From CAYJBH01 sp964370605 (GTDB lineage Bacteria > Bacillota > Clostridia > Oscillospirales > Ruminococcaceae): a DNA stretch of 61,871 bases. Below are positions 33,928 to 42,543 of the stretch, in pieces (position 1 is the first letter of the stretch; every line of letters starts with the position of its first letter). The stretch spans positions 1 to 61,871 of the forward strand of contig CAYJJX010000014.1 of the NCBI GenBank assembly GCA_964370605.1, read 5' to 3'. A program made the position numbers and the translations under genes. Below the pieces are notes generated by a model. It saw only the letters and a program-made list of their open reading frames with translations, searched no databases and was not told the origin of the DNA.

Positions 33928-34251
33928 TTATACAAAGATGATGATGATGGAGATGAGCATACCATACAGTGCAATACCCTCGCCCATAACCACGAAGATC
34001 AGCGACTTACCGAACGTTGTCGGATCTTCGGTCAGTGCACCGATAGCAGCGGCGGCAGTGTTGCCGACCGATATGCCGGCGCCGATACATGCGAGTCCGG
34101 TCGATAGCGCTGCGCCGAGCATTGCAAGTCCGGTCGAGCTCATCTCGGTCGCGGCGGCAGCAGCCTCACTCTCACCCGAAACGGCAACAGCAAGCCAAGA
34201 AATGCCAAAAGCGGCGACCATCAGTATGCGAAGTACCTTTTTAATTCTCAT
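33928..34251 (-). CDS. V-type ATP synthase membrane rotor subunit K (proteolipid)
   Basis: 107 residues from the ATG at 34251, which has AGAAAGGA 12 bases upstream; an ATG at 34263 directly abuts that element. A basic N-terminal span (about 6-24) with signal-peptide character is followed by a small-residue hairpin: TM2 at 40-66 (GLAMLGAALSTGLACIGAGISVGN) and TM3 at 82-106 with the ion-binding Glu91 in MGEGIALYG. So each subunit has one hairpin with one acid, unlike the four-helix NtpK of Enterococcus. There is no glutamine in the protein, and Gly rather than Thr follows the Glu, so the known Na+ ligand set of NtpK is not evident. Proton use is an inference. Confidence 0.92.
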   Translation of the reverse strand: MRIKKVLRILMVAAFGISWLAVAVSGESEAAAAATEMSSTGLAMLGAALSTGLACIGAGISVGNTAAAAIGALTEDPTTFGKSLIFVVMGEGIALYGMLISIIIIFV

Positions 34252-34291
34252 AGTTCTAACCATTCCTTTCTGTTATTCGTAACATCTTAAT

Positions 34292-36202
34292 TTATTTTGT
34301 GTTTTCGCTCGTCTTTATCTGAAGCGGGGTAAACGGAGTTCCTCCGGCGAGATAGAAACGGTTGAAGAGTTCATAATATTCAAGACGCATGACCTGTATT
34401 CCGGCGATCAGCCCTTCCATGGCGATGACAAAAATGTTGCCGACAATTACCACCGGAATAAAGAAGGTGGGGGACATCTCGGCGAGAACAAAAACAACGG
34501 TCATCATTCCTGCATGAACCAGCACGAAACCACCGACACGCAGATAGGAGAGGGTGTTTGATACATAGGACAGCAGTGTTTCAAAAGTCTCGAAGAATGC
34601 CGCCAAAACTACATCACCAAACTTAAGGTCGCTGAATTTATGGCCACAGAAAACGTGGGTGATGGGTTCTGCAAAGGCGACGGCGAAAAAACTGATCAAA
34701 AGTATGGGGAGTGTTATAAAAAGAGGTACACCGGTGTGCAGCGCAAGAGTATCCAGTAGCAGGAAAACACCGGTAACATAAAATACAAGACCCGAGATGC
34801 CGTTGGGTGTAAACAACCGCTGTCGGAGTCGTCCTTCACGATGGGCGGCAACGAGTGACATGATAATGGCGGTGACGGTCATTACAACACCGAGCAATAC
34901 CGATGTGATGATAATGTTCATCGCCCAATCAGAGGAAAGGGCATGAATCGGTTTGCCGGCAAAGCCTGCCATCTGCCAAAGCGGGTCAAGAAGATATTCA
35001 AACCCGAATATCGAACCGAACAGCGTGCCGAACACCATGGAGGAAACTCCACATCGTGTCATGACACCGCCGAGTGCATGTTTTTTCTTTTTTGTGACCA
35101 AAAGGCCGATAACAGCAAGCACAAAACCTTGGCCAAGGTCGGCGAACATTATGCCGAAAAACAGCGTATATGTCAATGCAACAAAGAATGTCGGGTCGAT
35201 TCCGCCCGCCCTCGGCAGACCGTACATCTCGACAAAAAACTCAAATGGTCGTGCAAACTTGTTGTTTTTGAGCTTGGTAGGTGGCTGAATGTCGCTGTTT
35301 TTGGTGTTCTGCTTGATCATATGCACCGACTCGATGTCTTCAAGCGCCTCTTCCGCCTCCTGATATCGATCTTCCGGAATGAAACCGGACAGATAGAAAG
35401 AATAATCGAGTCGCGTGGCGAGTGCTGTGAGGTTGTGAAGTCGCTCGTTATAGGAGAGATACTGTGCATAGGATTTCAGTCTGTCGACCACACTTTCTTC
35501 GATTCCAAAGATATCGGGAAGTCCGTCCAATTCCTCTTTGAGACTTCTCTCGTACATGTCGAAGATGGCGAGTGCGTCTTTTGGTGTTCCATGCGCAAAA
35601 TCGGGAACTCGTATACGCTCGAAATAAAGATCGTTGAAGATGTTGTCAACGACAGCGGCATGTGGAGTATCGGTGAAATACACACCCCAATAAAATTCGC
35701 CGTCAAAGTCGTACTGTTGAAAGGTAAACGGTTGATCTTCAAAGTACTCAAGTTTCACCAGACTGTCTTTCGGAAGTCGACCGAATCGCACCTTGACAAA
35801 ACTGCATTTGAAAATGTTGTCAAAGTTGCTACCCATGTTTATGATATGGCCAAGCTGAATCTTTGCCCTATCGAATTCCGCAATCTCGTCGATCAGCTCG
35901 GCACGCCGCATTGCAAGTTCCGATACCGTTCCGGCGGTTTTTTCAACCAATTCTCTTATGTCGTCGAGATCGTATTTCGAATTATCATACTCATCGAGAT
36001 TGAACGAGGCACCGATATCGTTAAGAATAGCCGTAGTGGTGTTGAGCAACTGGCGATAAGGAGTTTTCACACTGCTGGAATCGCCGCTCTGCACGGCACG
36101 GTCGGGATGAAAACAGCCGAGCCGACAAAACTCGGCCAGCGTTCTCGGCAGTTGGGTATCAAGTCCATATATATAGACATGTTTCATCGCAACGGTTGCC
36201 AT
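34292..36202 (-). CDS. V-type ATP synthase subunit I (membrane stator a-subunit)
   Basis: 636 residues. The N-terminal half (about 1-335) is a soluble arm with coiled coil and two alpha/beta lobes; the C-terminal half has about eight membrane spans, including DPTFFVALTYTLFFGIMFADLGQG and the essential-arginine helix region SNTLSYLRVGGFVLVHAGM. It forms the ion half-channels facing the K ring. AGAAAGGA is 11 bases before the ATG. Length and topology are normal for the family. Confidence 0.95.
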   Translation of the reverse strand: MATVAMKHVYIYGLDTQLPRTLAEFCRLGCFHPDRAVQSGDSSSVKTPYRQLLNTTTAILNDIGASFNLDEYDNSKYDLDDIRELVEKTAGTVSELAMRRAELIDEIAEFDRAKIQLGHIINMGSNFDNIFKCSFVKVRFGRLPKDSLVKLEYFEDQPFTFQQYDFDGEFYWGVYFTDTPHAAVVDNIFNDLYFERIRVPDFAHGTPKDALAIFDMYERSLKEELDGLPDIFGIEESVVDRLKSYAQYLSYNERLHNLTALATRLDYSFYLSGFIPEDRYQEAEEALEDIESVHMIKQNTKNSDIQPPTKLKNNKFARPFEFFVEMYGLPRAGGIDPTFFVALTYTLFFGIMFADLGQGFVLAVIGLLVTKKKKHALGGVMTRCGVSSMVFGTLFGSIFGFEYLLDPLWQMAGFAGKPIHALSSDWAMNIIITSVLLGVVMTVTAIIMSLVAAHREGRLRQRLFTPNGISGLVFYVTGVFLLLDTLALHTGVPLFITLPILLISFFAVAFAEPITHVFCGHKFSDLKFGDVVLAAFFETFETLLSYVSNTLSYLRVGGFVLVHAGMMTVVFVLAEMSPTFFIPVVIVGNIFVIAMEGLIAGIQVMRLEYYELFNRFYLAGGTPFTPLQIKTSENTK

Positions 36203-36253
36203 AAGATAAACATTCCTTTCTAAACGTAGCGTAAGGGAGGTAATCCGATAGAA

Positions 36254-37294
36254 CTAACTGCGTAGGAGCGCCTCAATCTCGGCGGGTGGAAGTTTGTATC
36301 TGACGCCTTCGATAACGTTCACAATGTTGAGTCGTTCCAACTCAGACAGCATGATAAAGGCGGCGAGAGATACCGACGGAGAGGTGGTGAGGTGAAGCAG
36401 TGTCAAGGCGCGCTTATAACGTTTTTTTTGTTGCACAATCAAAAAATCGGGTGAAGACGGGCTGGTATATCTTTTTTCGATAACGGTTCCGTGGAGCATC
36501 TGACAAAGCGCATCAAAATCTTGTGCCTCGCACAGGTCATACATCATCTTTTTTGAAAGAAGGTAGCAGTACGGTATTATCAACTTTTTGATTTCGGGAA
36601 CGGTGAATGATTTTGGGAAATGTCGTTTGATTCTTACTACAGTATTGAGGTTGCTGAGTTCGACCTCTTCCTGAAATAGGGTTTTAACCATATGCTGTTG
36701 TGCCTTTGGAACATCCTTCGTGATACTCTTGAAAACACTCCTATAATAGAAGGTGTAGAGATCTTTTTCGGCAGTAAGCAGTCGACGTGTTGGCTGAAGA
36801 TCTTTTAGCTGTGCGAGTATGTTGTGATAAGGTGTATGCACCAGCACACCGAGCAGTTCGTCAAAATTGGTAACCTTTGCAAGTTTCATCAGATCAAATC
36901 CGACTTTTTGCATCAGGAAGGACGGAAGACTGGAAATATATTTTTGCTGACTGTCGATCGAGATAAGCGATAGCGCCAGTAGAATTTCCGATACCTCACA
37001 TCCCATAATAAAGAAGGTGCCGAACGAGTCGCCCCTGGGGACATAGTGGGAGAGACGTTCATATTTCATATATATATCTTTGCGAAGCAATTCTTCGATC
37101 TGCCCGCGATGGGGATCGGTTTCGGTCAATGATGCAAGGCTGTCCTCGAAATACGGATGCGATTTAAGGTATCGAGCGATTTCGCCTACCGAGCGCTTAC
37201 GGCAAAGTTCGCTGTAACTTTCTCTGCTGATTCTTGCACTGAACATTCCTCGAGCCTTTGGAATTATGGCAGGGCTCGTAGTCAATCGTGGCAT
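36254..37294 (-). CDS. V-type ATP synthase subunit C
   Basis: 346 residues, helical and soluble, matching the AC39/subunit-d-type protein that links the rotor shaft to the K ring. Recognisable features are the N-terminal region KARGMFSARISRESYSELCRK and regularly spaced repeats of the type FDELLGVLVHTPYHNIL and FDALCQMLHGT. AAAGGAG is 11 bases upstream of the ATG. It is second in the operon, 58 bases after subunit H, and 51 bases before I. Confidence 0.85.
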   Translation of the reverse strand: MPRLTTSPAIIPKARGMFSARISRESYSELCRKRSVGEIARYLKSHPYFEDSLASLTETDPHRGQIEELLRKDIYMKYERLSHYVPRGDSFGTFFIMGCEVSEILLALSLISIDSQQKYISSLPSFLMQKVGFDLMKLAKVTNFDELLGVLVHTPYHNILAQLKDLQPTRRLLTAEKDLYTFYYRSVFKSITKDVPKAQQHMVKTLFQEEVELSNLNTVVRIKRHFPKSFTVPEIKKLIIPYCYLLSKKMMYDLCEAQDFDALCQMLHGTVIEKRYTSPSSPDFLIVQQKKRYKRALTLLHLTTSPSVSLAAFIMLSELERLNIVNVIEGVRYKLPPAEIEALLRS

Positions 37295-37352
37295 GGCGCA
37301 ATCACTCCTTTCCGATTATTTTATATTATTTTATCTAGACCGGCAAGAAAAT

Positions 37353-37670
37353 TTATACTTCGCCGCGAATAAGACGGTCAAGGATATCATTTTCGATGGT
37401 GGGACGATTAGCCTCAAAATTTTCCTTCAACTTTTTTTTCTGTTCTTCAAACAACTCGTTTTGAGCCGAAAGATCGGAAGACAAACGCTGTTCGATTTCG
37501 TTGCGATAGTCTTCTACCTTGGCTTCAAGGCGTGCCTTAGCCTCGTCCAACAAACGCTGTTTTTCAAGCGCGGTTTCGGCGAGTATTCGGCTTTTTACCT
37601 CCTCCGACTTTTGGATCAGGTCGACCGCCGATTGGTCTATTGCCAGAATATTATCGATAATATTGTCCAT
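37353..37670 (-). CDS. V-type ATP synthase subunit G/H (peripheral stalk helix)
   Basis: 105 residues from the ATG at 37670; an upstream ATG at 37703 would lie at or before the predicted transcription start, and GGGG is five bases from the chosen ATG. Nearly the whole protein is one charged helix (SEEVKSRILAETALEKQRLLDEAKARLEAKVEDYRNEIEQ in segments), as expected of the stalk partner of subunit E. It is the first gene of the V-ATPase operon, directly behind its promoter. Confidence 0.85.
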   Translation of the reverse strand: MDNIIDNILAIDQSAVDLIQKSEEVKSRILAETALEKQRLLDEAKARLEAKVEDYRNEIEQRLSSDLSAQNELFEEQKKKLKENFEANRPTIENDILDRLIRGEV

Positions 37671-37707
37671 ATAACCCCCAATCCAATTTAGATAAATACA
37701 CATCTAA

Positions 37708-37736
37708 AGTATACATATAAAAAGTTACACTGTCAA
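37708..37736 (-). promoter_or_regulatory. Promoter of the V-ATPase operon
   Basis: On the minus strand, TTGACA (37736-37731) and TATACT (37713-37708) with a 17-base spacer. The predicted transcript start near 37701 leaves a leader of about 30 bases before the subunit H start. The -35 element lies against the stop of the DUF2207 gene. Confidence 0.85.
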
Positions 37737-37738
37737 GA

Positions 37739-39445
37739 TTAGTCCGGTACGACCTCTTGCAATTCGAACGGTGAAGGCATCGAGTCAGATTCCGGAATTT
37801 CAATGCCGGCCTCGGCGACCCTGTCAAGCAAAGTTCTTTCGTATCCGAACGATACAGCGTGTGGAAATATTTGTTGTATATAGTCGGGCTGTGCTGTCAC
37901 AAGACGTTTCAGTTGCTCACTCGATGGGTTGACCAAAAATTTATTCAGTGATCCAAGATCGGACATAACCTCGGTATAGTAGCGACTTTTGCGGCCGGAG
38001 GCGGCGAGAATGGCGGTTACAACAAATGCTGCGATAAACATTATAAGCATGGGAGTCTCTGATGACGGAAATATAATCATAACGCCCCAGACGGTGGCAA
38101 AAAGTGAGATAACAAATCCGATGAAATGAAGTATAGTTATCTTTTTCTTTCGACGGCGTGCAAAACCGAGTTGCATTATTAGGCCGCCGACCAATGTTGC
38201 GCCACCGATACCGACAGCATAGATGAGTAATCGTGTCATTCCAAAATCAAGTCCATAGCCAATTCCGATTAGCACACCGCTGACGACTCCGACCAGGAAG
38301 ATGAAGGCAGAACATAGTCCGAACGCGATGTTATCATCCAGTTCAGCAGAGCGATCGAGATTTTTTTGTGCGCTTTCTTGGAGTGTATTGATAAGGTTGT
38401 CGACGCTATCTTTGTCCAGCGTTACCGAATCGCCGCCCGCAAAAATCGTGTCAAAGAGTTCTTTTTGTACCTGTTGCAGTTGGATGTCTCTGCCTTTGGT
38501 AATAATCAGTCCGCGTTCACCGAATGATAGCGAGACAGCGCCGCAGGAGGCAAGTCCGAAAATTGCACCAAGCACACTGCGACGGCTTAGCTTCCTGCCG
38601 GACAACAGCAGCAGTTCGATAGGTGAAAAGTCGCTGGGTGGGTGGTTGATGTTGCCGGATTTTACACGGTGTTTTATTCCGGTAAGTAGGGCGACCAAAA
38701 TGGCGAGACCGAGGATTGCTCCACAGAAAGTATACACCATGGGGTTGAAAGAAAACAAAGTCTCTTCCACCATCAGAAAGTATTCATCTTCCAGTACGGC
38801 ATGAAGGGTTACATCGTGCACCTCCGGAATACTCAGAAGGTTGTTTGCAGTGAGAGTAGTTCCATCAAGCGAGAAGGTCATGGCATTCGCATCGACCGAG
38901 CTTGAAACAGACACGCTGTCGGACGAGAGTGGCAACGGAAACTCAAATGTCATGCTGACGCTGCCCATAGAAGACAAGCGCTCAGGACGCACCGCACGGA
39001 AGAAAAGCTCATCCGCACCGATGGTGTTATCCGGACCGTAACTATTTTTATAGCTCAGTGAAATGGTGTTGTTGCCGGCAGGAAAGGTTGTGCCGACGGT
39101 GTTTATCACGAGGTTGTTGCCTTCGACAATGGTATCGAAGTCCACCGATTCGCGCTCTTCTCCGCTTATGAGATGAATCTCGATGTCGGAGTAATCATTG
39201 TTAACGGTTACACTTTGAGTAGAGGTGTTGATTGTATCGGACAGCGGAAGCGCGAACGGAAGCGTTTCAAAGTCGTCGTCCAAAAAGCCGATATATGTTT
39301 CTGTGACAGTGACGCTACGCTCCTCGTGCAAAATTGCATCGATGTCTACTGAATTCACGACATAGAAGTCTGCAAAGGCGGTTGTAGCGGAAAAAAAGCA
39401 CACAGTCAAAGCGACTATTGTAATTAAAGCAATCTTTTTTATCAA
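37739..39445 (-). CDS. DUF2207 domain membrane protein
   Basis: 568 residues. A signal peptide (ending near TTAFA) precedes the beta-rich extracellular DUF2207 domain with VNSVDIDAILHEERSVTVTETYIGFL and later ELFFRAVRPE. A membrane span at about 238-260 is followed by a cytoplasmic domain and four more spans. Function of the family is unknown. The start is TTG with AAGGG ten bases upstream. It ends 35 bases upstream of the V-ATPase genes but these have their own promoter. The divergent tRNA promoter lies on its other side. Confidence 0.85.
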   Translation of the reverse strand: MIKKIALITIVALTVCFFSATTAFADFYVVNSVDIDAILHEERSVTVTETYIGFLDDDFETLPFALPLSDTINTSTQSVTVNNDYSDIEIHLISGEERESVDFDTIVEGNNLVINTVGTTFPAGNNTISLSYKNSYGPDNTIGADELFFRAVRPERLSSMGSVSMTFEFPLPLSSDSVSVSSSVDANAMTFSLDGTTLTANNLLSIPEVHDVTLHAVLEDEYFLMVEETLFSFNPMVYTFCGAILGLAILVALLTGIKHRVKSGNINHPPSDFSPIELLLLSGRKLSRRSVLGAIFGLASCGAVSLSFGERGLIITKGRDIQLQQVQKELFDTIFAGGDSVTLDKDSVDNLINTLQESAQKNLDRSAELDDNIAFGLCSAFIFLVGVVSGVLIGIGYGLDFGMTRLLIYAVGIGGATLVGGLIMQLGFARRRKKKITILHFIGFVISLFATVWGVMIIFPSSETPMLIMFIAAFVVTAILAASGRKSRYYTEVMSDLGSLNKFLVNPSSEQLKRLVTAQPDYIQQIFPHAVSFGYERTLLDRVAEAGIEIPESDSMPSPFELQEVVPD

Positions 39446-39605
39446 AATGGATTATCCCTTATAGCTCATGTATATATACAAAATTATTATATCACCTTGT
39501 GCAAAAAAAAGCTACCCATTTTTTGCTTTTATTGCAAAAACCGGTGTCAGATGGACGGTGATAATGACAGTTGAGCAATTTTAAAAATAACCGTTGCGGT
39601 ATGTA

Positions 39606-39634
39606 TTGACTTTTGTTTGAAAATATGTTAAAAT
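39606..39634 (+). promoter_or_regulatory. tRNA operon promoter
   Basis: TTGACT (39606-39611) and TAAAAT (39629-39634) with a 17-base spacer and a TG-type extended -10. tRNA-His starts about 36 bases downstream. The stretch 39446-39605 contains no other feature I can see. Confidence 0.8.
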
Positions 39635-39670
39635 ACATAACGCACCTTGTCATAGAGGTTGCTTTTTGTG

Positions 39671-39747
<77 letters not shown>

Positions 39748-39797
39748 CTAAAAAACATCTCGTGTCAAACAAGTAATTGATGACACGAGATAACTAA

Positions 39798-39872
39798 TGG
39801 GCTGTCGCCAAGCGGTAAGGCAACGGACTTTGACTCCGTCATTCGAAGGTTCAAATCCTTCCAGCCCAACCA
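39798..39872 (+). tRNA. tRNA-Gln (TTG anticodon)
   Basis: Acceptor TGGGCTG / CAGCCCA, anticodon stem ACGGA / TCCGT with TTG in the loop, a T-arm ending TCAAATC, and an encoded CCA. It lies 50 bases after tRNA-His and is cotranscribed with it. Confidence 0.97.
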
Positions 39873-40055
39873 AAACCCAAAACCGATGCGTCGAAGCATC
39901 GGTTTTGTGGTTTTGTCGGCCGGTGGATTTGAATCGGCGTGGAGCGATCTGCGAAGCAAAGCGAGCAAAGAAGCGCCAGGCTTGTGAAACAAGCCGTAAA
40001 AATTTTTGCGTATCGGCAAAAATTTTAGCCTTGGGAATCCTTCCAGCCCAACCAA
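39854..40055 (+). repeat. Direct repeat of the tRNA-Gln 3' end (att-like)
   Basis: The 20-base sequence AATCCTTCCAGCCCAACCAA, covering the 3' end of tRNA-Gln at 39854-39873, recurs exactly at 40036-40055. The 162 bases between the copies hold a hairpin and no gene. A second 3' tRNA end is what integrase-mediated insertion leaves; here it could be the scar of an element that was lost. Confidence 0.75.
39879..39906 (+). terminator. tRNA operon terminator
   Basis: AAAACCGATGC (39879-39889) pairs with GCATCGGTTTT (39896-39906), six bases after the tRNA-Gln CCA. The T-run is short. Confidence 0.7.
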
Positions 40056-40094
40056 GTCGTCGCAAACTACACTTAGTTTGCGACGACTTTTTTT
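40056..40094 (+). terminator. Second strong terminator next to the repeated tRNA end
   Basis: Perfect 14-bp stem GTCGTCGCAAACTA / TAGTTTGCGACGAC (40056-40069, 40074-40087) with loop CACT and seven T residues. It starts directly at the end of the second tRNA-Gln 3' copy, consistent with being the original terminator displaced by an insertion or duplication. Confidence 0.85.
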
Positions 40095-40363
40095 GTAATT
40101 TTATAAAAGTCATCGCGCACATCGCTTCGTTGCTCCTCGTTATTCCGCCCAAATGCACGCTCGGGTTTGTTGTTCGGTTGTAAACGCCCTTACGACACAA
40201 ACCTGTCGCTACCACCTTTGTGCGGGAGACGGTGCTCGAATTTTTACTTCTTTTTCTTCACTAAAACCTCGTCTTGTAACCTTACGAGAAATACTTGACT
40301 TTTTTTACGATATAAGTGGCAATAAAAACATTCCTGTTACAAAAATCTGATGAGGTTAATCCT
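40095..40363. other. Non-coding stretch with no recognisable feature
   Basis: Between the tRNA terminator and the frameshifted repeat gene I find no credible gene, promoter or repeat. Open frames across this stretch and the tRNAs lack ribosome-binding sites and overlap structural RNA. Confidence 0.5.
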
Positions 40364-40826
40364 ATGTCAACCCCACACTCTACACCAAAACGCAAGCCAT
40401 TAAAAAAAATACTGCGTTTCCTCCTTTTGGCGATAGCGTTAACCCTGCTTATATTTGTTGGTTTATCGATCCGAGTGTCAAAAGGCATAAATTTCGAGTC
40501 GCCGTCCTTTGAACGGGCGGTGCGGCACGCTTTAGACATACCCTCCGGTCCGGTATCCTATGAGGTCGCCGCCTCAACCACTTTGCTTTATCTGTACGAT
40601 GACGAGTTGGACGATATTGAGGATATAAAACATTTTAAAAACCTGATCGAGCTGGATATCCTCACCCACTCTTCATTCGATATTACCCCTCTTGCCCCAC
40701 TCACCAAACTTTCGTATCTTAGTCTCGAGGACAATAACACCACTTGCATCGCTTACAAGAATAAACTACTTATGGTTAAACGACAATAATATCACCGATT
40801 GGTCGCCGGTAGAGCATATTATCTAA
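40364..40826 (+). pseudogene. Frameshifted leucine-rich-repeat membrane protein
   Basis: Starts at ATG 40364 with GAGG eight bases upstream. It has a basic N-terminus, one membrane span (KKILRFLLLAIALTLLIFVGLSI) and then short leucine-rich repeats, ending out of frame near 40789. The next repeat, YLWLNDNNITDWSPVEHII, continues in another frame to the stop at 40824-40826. Equivalent leucines of the two repeats are 52 bases apart (40718 and 40770) rather than the 66 expected for a 22-residue repeat, which points to a 14-base deletion. Even with the frame repaired the protein would be short, so it is probably a decayed gene related in type to the intact repeat lipoprotein downstream. Confidence 0.75.
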
Positions 40827-40913
40827 GGGACAATAGGCATGACCCATTGTCATTTTGGGAAGAATAATCAATATCCCCGCAAAGGGGTTATTGCAAGCTA
40901 AATTCACTTATTT

Positions 40914-42269
40914 CTAATCCCTCTCAAGTATCACTATGGTGCTCCCTATATTTGAAAAGTCGGTCACATTGGTTTCTTTTACGTTTAGTATCCACAATGA
41001 GGATATACGGCCGAGTGGGCTTATGTCGCTTATCGGATTTCCCATTAAGGATAGCTCTCTGATTGTCTCCATTCCCACCATCGGGGATACATCGGTGATA
41101 TTATTATAATCGAGTATCACCCAGTCGATTATTGGAAGTAGCTTTAATGGTGCTACATCGGTTATTTGATTACCGGCCAAGGAAAGGGTATAGAGATTTG
41201 AGAGTTTAGAAAAATCGGGGATTTCTGTAATACTGTTGCCATCCATATAGATATATTTTAACTCTACTATATTGCCCAGCGGCGAAATATCCGAAATATT
41301 ATTATCATTCATCGTTATAGAGGTTAGTGCTTGCGCCCCTGAAAGCGCTTTAATGTCCGAAATATTATTTGAAGATAGGTTTACTGTTCTTAAATACTTT
41401 AGCCCCTCTAAGGCAGAAATATCACTTATTTGGTGATTTGGCAGATTTATTTTTTCTATATTCGGCATATGCTTTAAATCCGCTAAGGTAGTAAAATTAC
41501 CTTTGCCATCCGGTGATATTATTCCATCCGCTTGAAGTTCTGTCATATGCGTATCATATATGGCAATTTCTTTTATTCCCTCTAAATCTTTTAGTGTGAT
41601 TTCATTTTTTGGTATCCCTAACCGTATACTAAGATATTCTGCAAACACTGGGTCTTCAAATTCAATGTAGTCCCTTTTGCCATCATACTTTATCACTATA
41701 TCTTCGGGTGAAAACACCTCCCAAAACGATGAGTCCCCCCCATTTAAGAAGTGCACACCCACATATGAATAGTCAAATGCATCGAGTTGCAAATCGTCAA
41801 TTAAAATAGAAACGCTGTTTTCTTCTATGAGGTATTCGGTATCATGGTGTTGCCTGCCAGTTTCTGTTTGATACATAATGGGGTGTTGAGAACCTGGGCT
41901 TAAATAGATTTGTGCCTCTGCTGAATGATAATTTTTATCATCTATCTCATGCTGATAACCCTCTGTTGTTTCTCCAGGCACAAGAAAATATATGTCGAAG
42001 ACTGCGCCGGTTTCAAATATTGATTTAATATCTGGATAATCAAATTTAAAAATAGTGTGGTCGAATTCTTCAATAATGGTAAATGTACCATCTCCCACCG
42101 TATTGTTTAAGGTATCTGCTTCTTCTGCTTCTTCTGGATTTTCACTTGCTACACTTTCACTTGCTTTGTCATCTTGTGCAGCACTACCAGTTTCAGGATT
42201 ATTGCTTGAACAAGCTGCCAAAGAGAGTATAAGTGAAGCTAATAGAATAAAGCGAAAAAATCTCCTCAT
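40914..42269 (-). CDS. Internalin-like leucine-rich-repeat lipoprotein
   Basis: 451 residues. The signal peptide ends in the lipobox LAAC; a Glu/Ser/Ala-rich linker follows. Residues of about 55-235 form a beta-rich domain I do not recognise. The C-terminal half has about eight consecutive 22-residue repeats of the type LxxLxxLxLxxNxIxDIxPLxx, as in internalins. It is a surface-anchored protein, probably for binding protein or glycan ligands. The ATG at 42269 is preferred over 42275 because AGAAAGG then lies about ten bases upstream. It is convergent with the frameshifted repeat gene. Confidence 0.88.
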   Translation of the reverse strand: MRRFFRFILLASLILSLAACSSNNPETGSAAQDDKASESVASENPEEAEEADTLNNTVGDGTFTIIEEFDHTIFKFDYPDIKSIFETGAVFDIYFLVPGETTEGYQHEIDDKNYHSAEAQIYLSPGSQHPIMYQTETGRQHHDTEYLIEENSVSILIDDLQLDAFDYSYVGVHFLNGGDSSFWEVFSPEDIVIKYDGKRDYIEFEDPVFAEYLSIRLGIPKNEITLKDLEGIKEIAIYDTHMTELQADGIISPDGKGNFTTLADLKHMPNIEKINLPNHQISDISALEGLKYLRTVNLSSNNISDIKALSGAQALTSITMNDNNISDISPLGNIVELKYIYMDGNSITEIPDFSKLSNLYTLSLAGNQITDVAPLKLLPIIDWVILDYNNITDVSPMVGMETIRELSLMGNPISDISPLGRISSLWILNVKETNVTDFSNIGSTIVILERD

Positions 42270-42411
42270 ATTCATCCAACCTTTCTTTGCTATAAGTATT
42301 ATTACTGCAATTTTTTTTATTGTAACATTTTAGTTCTTATAAAGTCAAATTGCAGGCTGACGAATTTTCGTCAATGATTGATGCAGATAAAGCTTTGAAC
42401 GATTTTTTTGC

Positions 42412-42459
42412 GTAAAAAAAGCATGATGGGTTTCATAGCCCACCATGCTTTTTTACGCA
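42412..42459. terminator. Bidirectional terminator between operons
   Basis: GCATG-A-TGGG pairs with CCCA-C-CATGC around the loop TTTCATA, flanked by an A-run on the left and a T-run on the right. It lies about 85 bases past the stop of the RraA-like gene and ends the long minus-strand catabolic operon. Confidence 0.8.
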
Positions 42460-42543
42460 TATTTGTATATAGTAGTACTTGAGTTTTGCTATAACGTTTC
42501 ATTTGTGACTATCACTGCGCATACTGCGGTGCTGTAATATCAA

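Noticed and set aside
34943..36223. 426-residue plus-strand open frame
   Set aside because: Entirely antisense to V-ATPase subunit I, whose identity is clear; no ribosome-binding site or recognisable domain.
39748..40215. Minus-strand open frames containing VGLEGFEPS-like peptides
   Set aside because: These are the well-known false translations of tRNA genes and adjacent repeats on the reverse strand.
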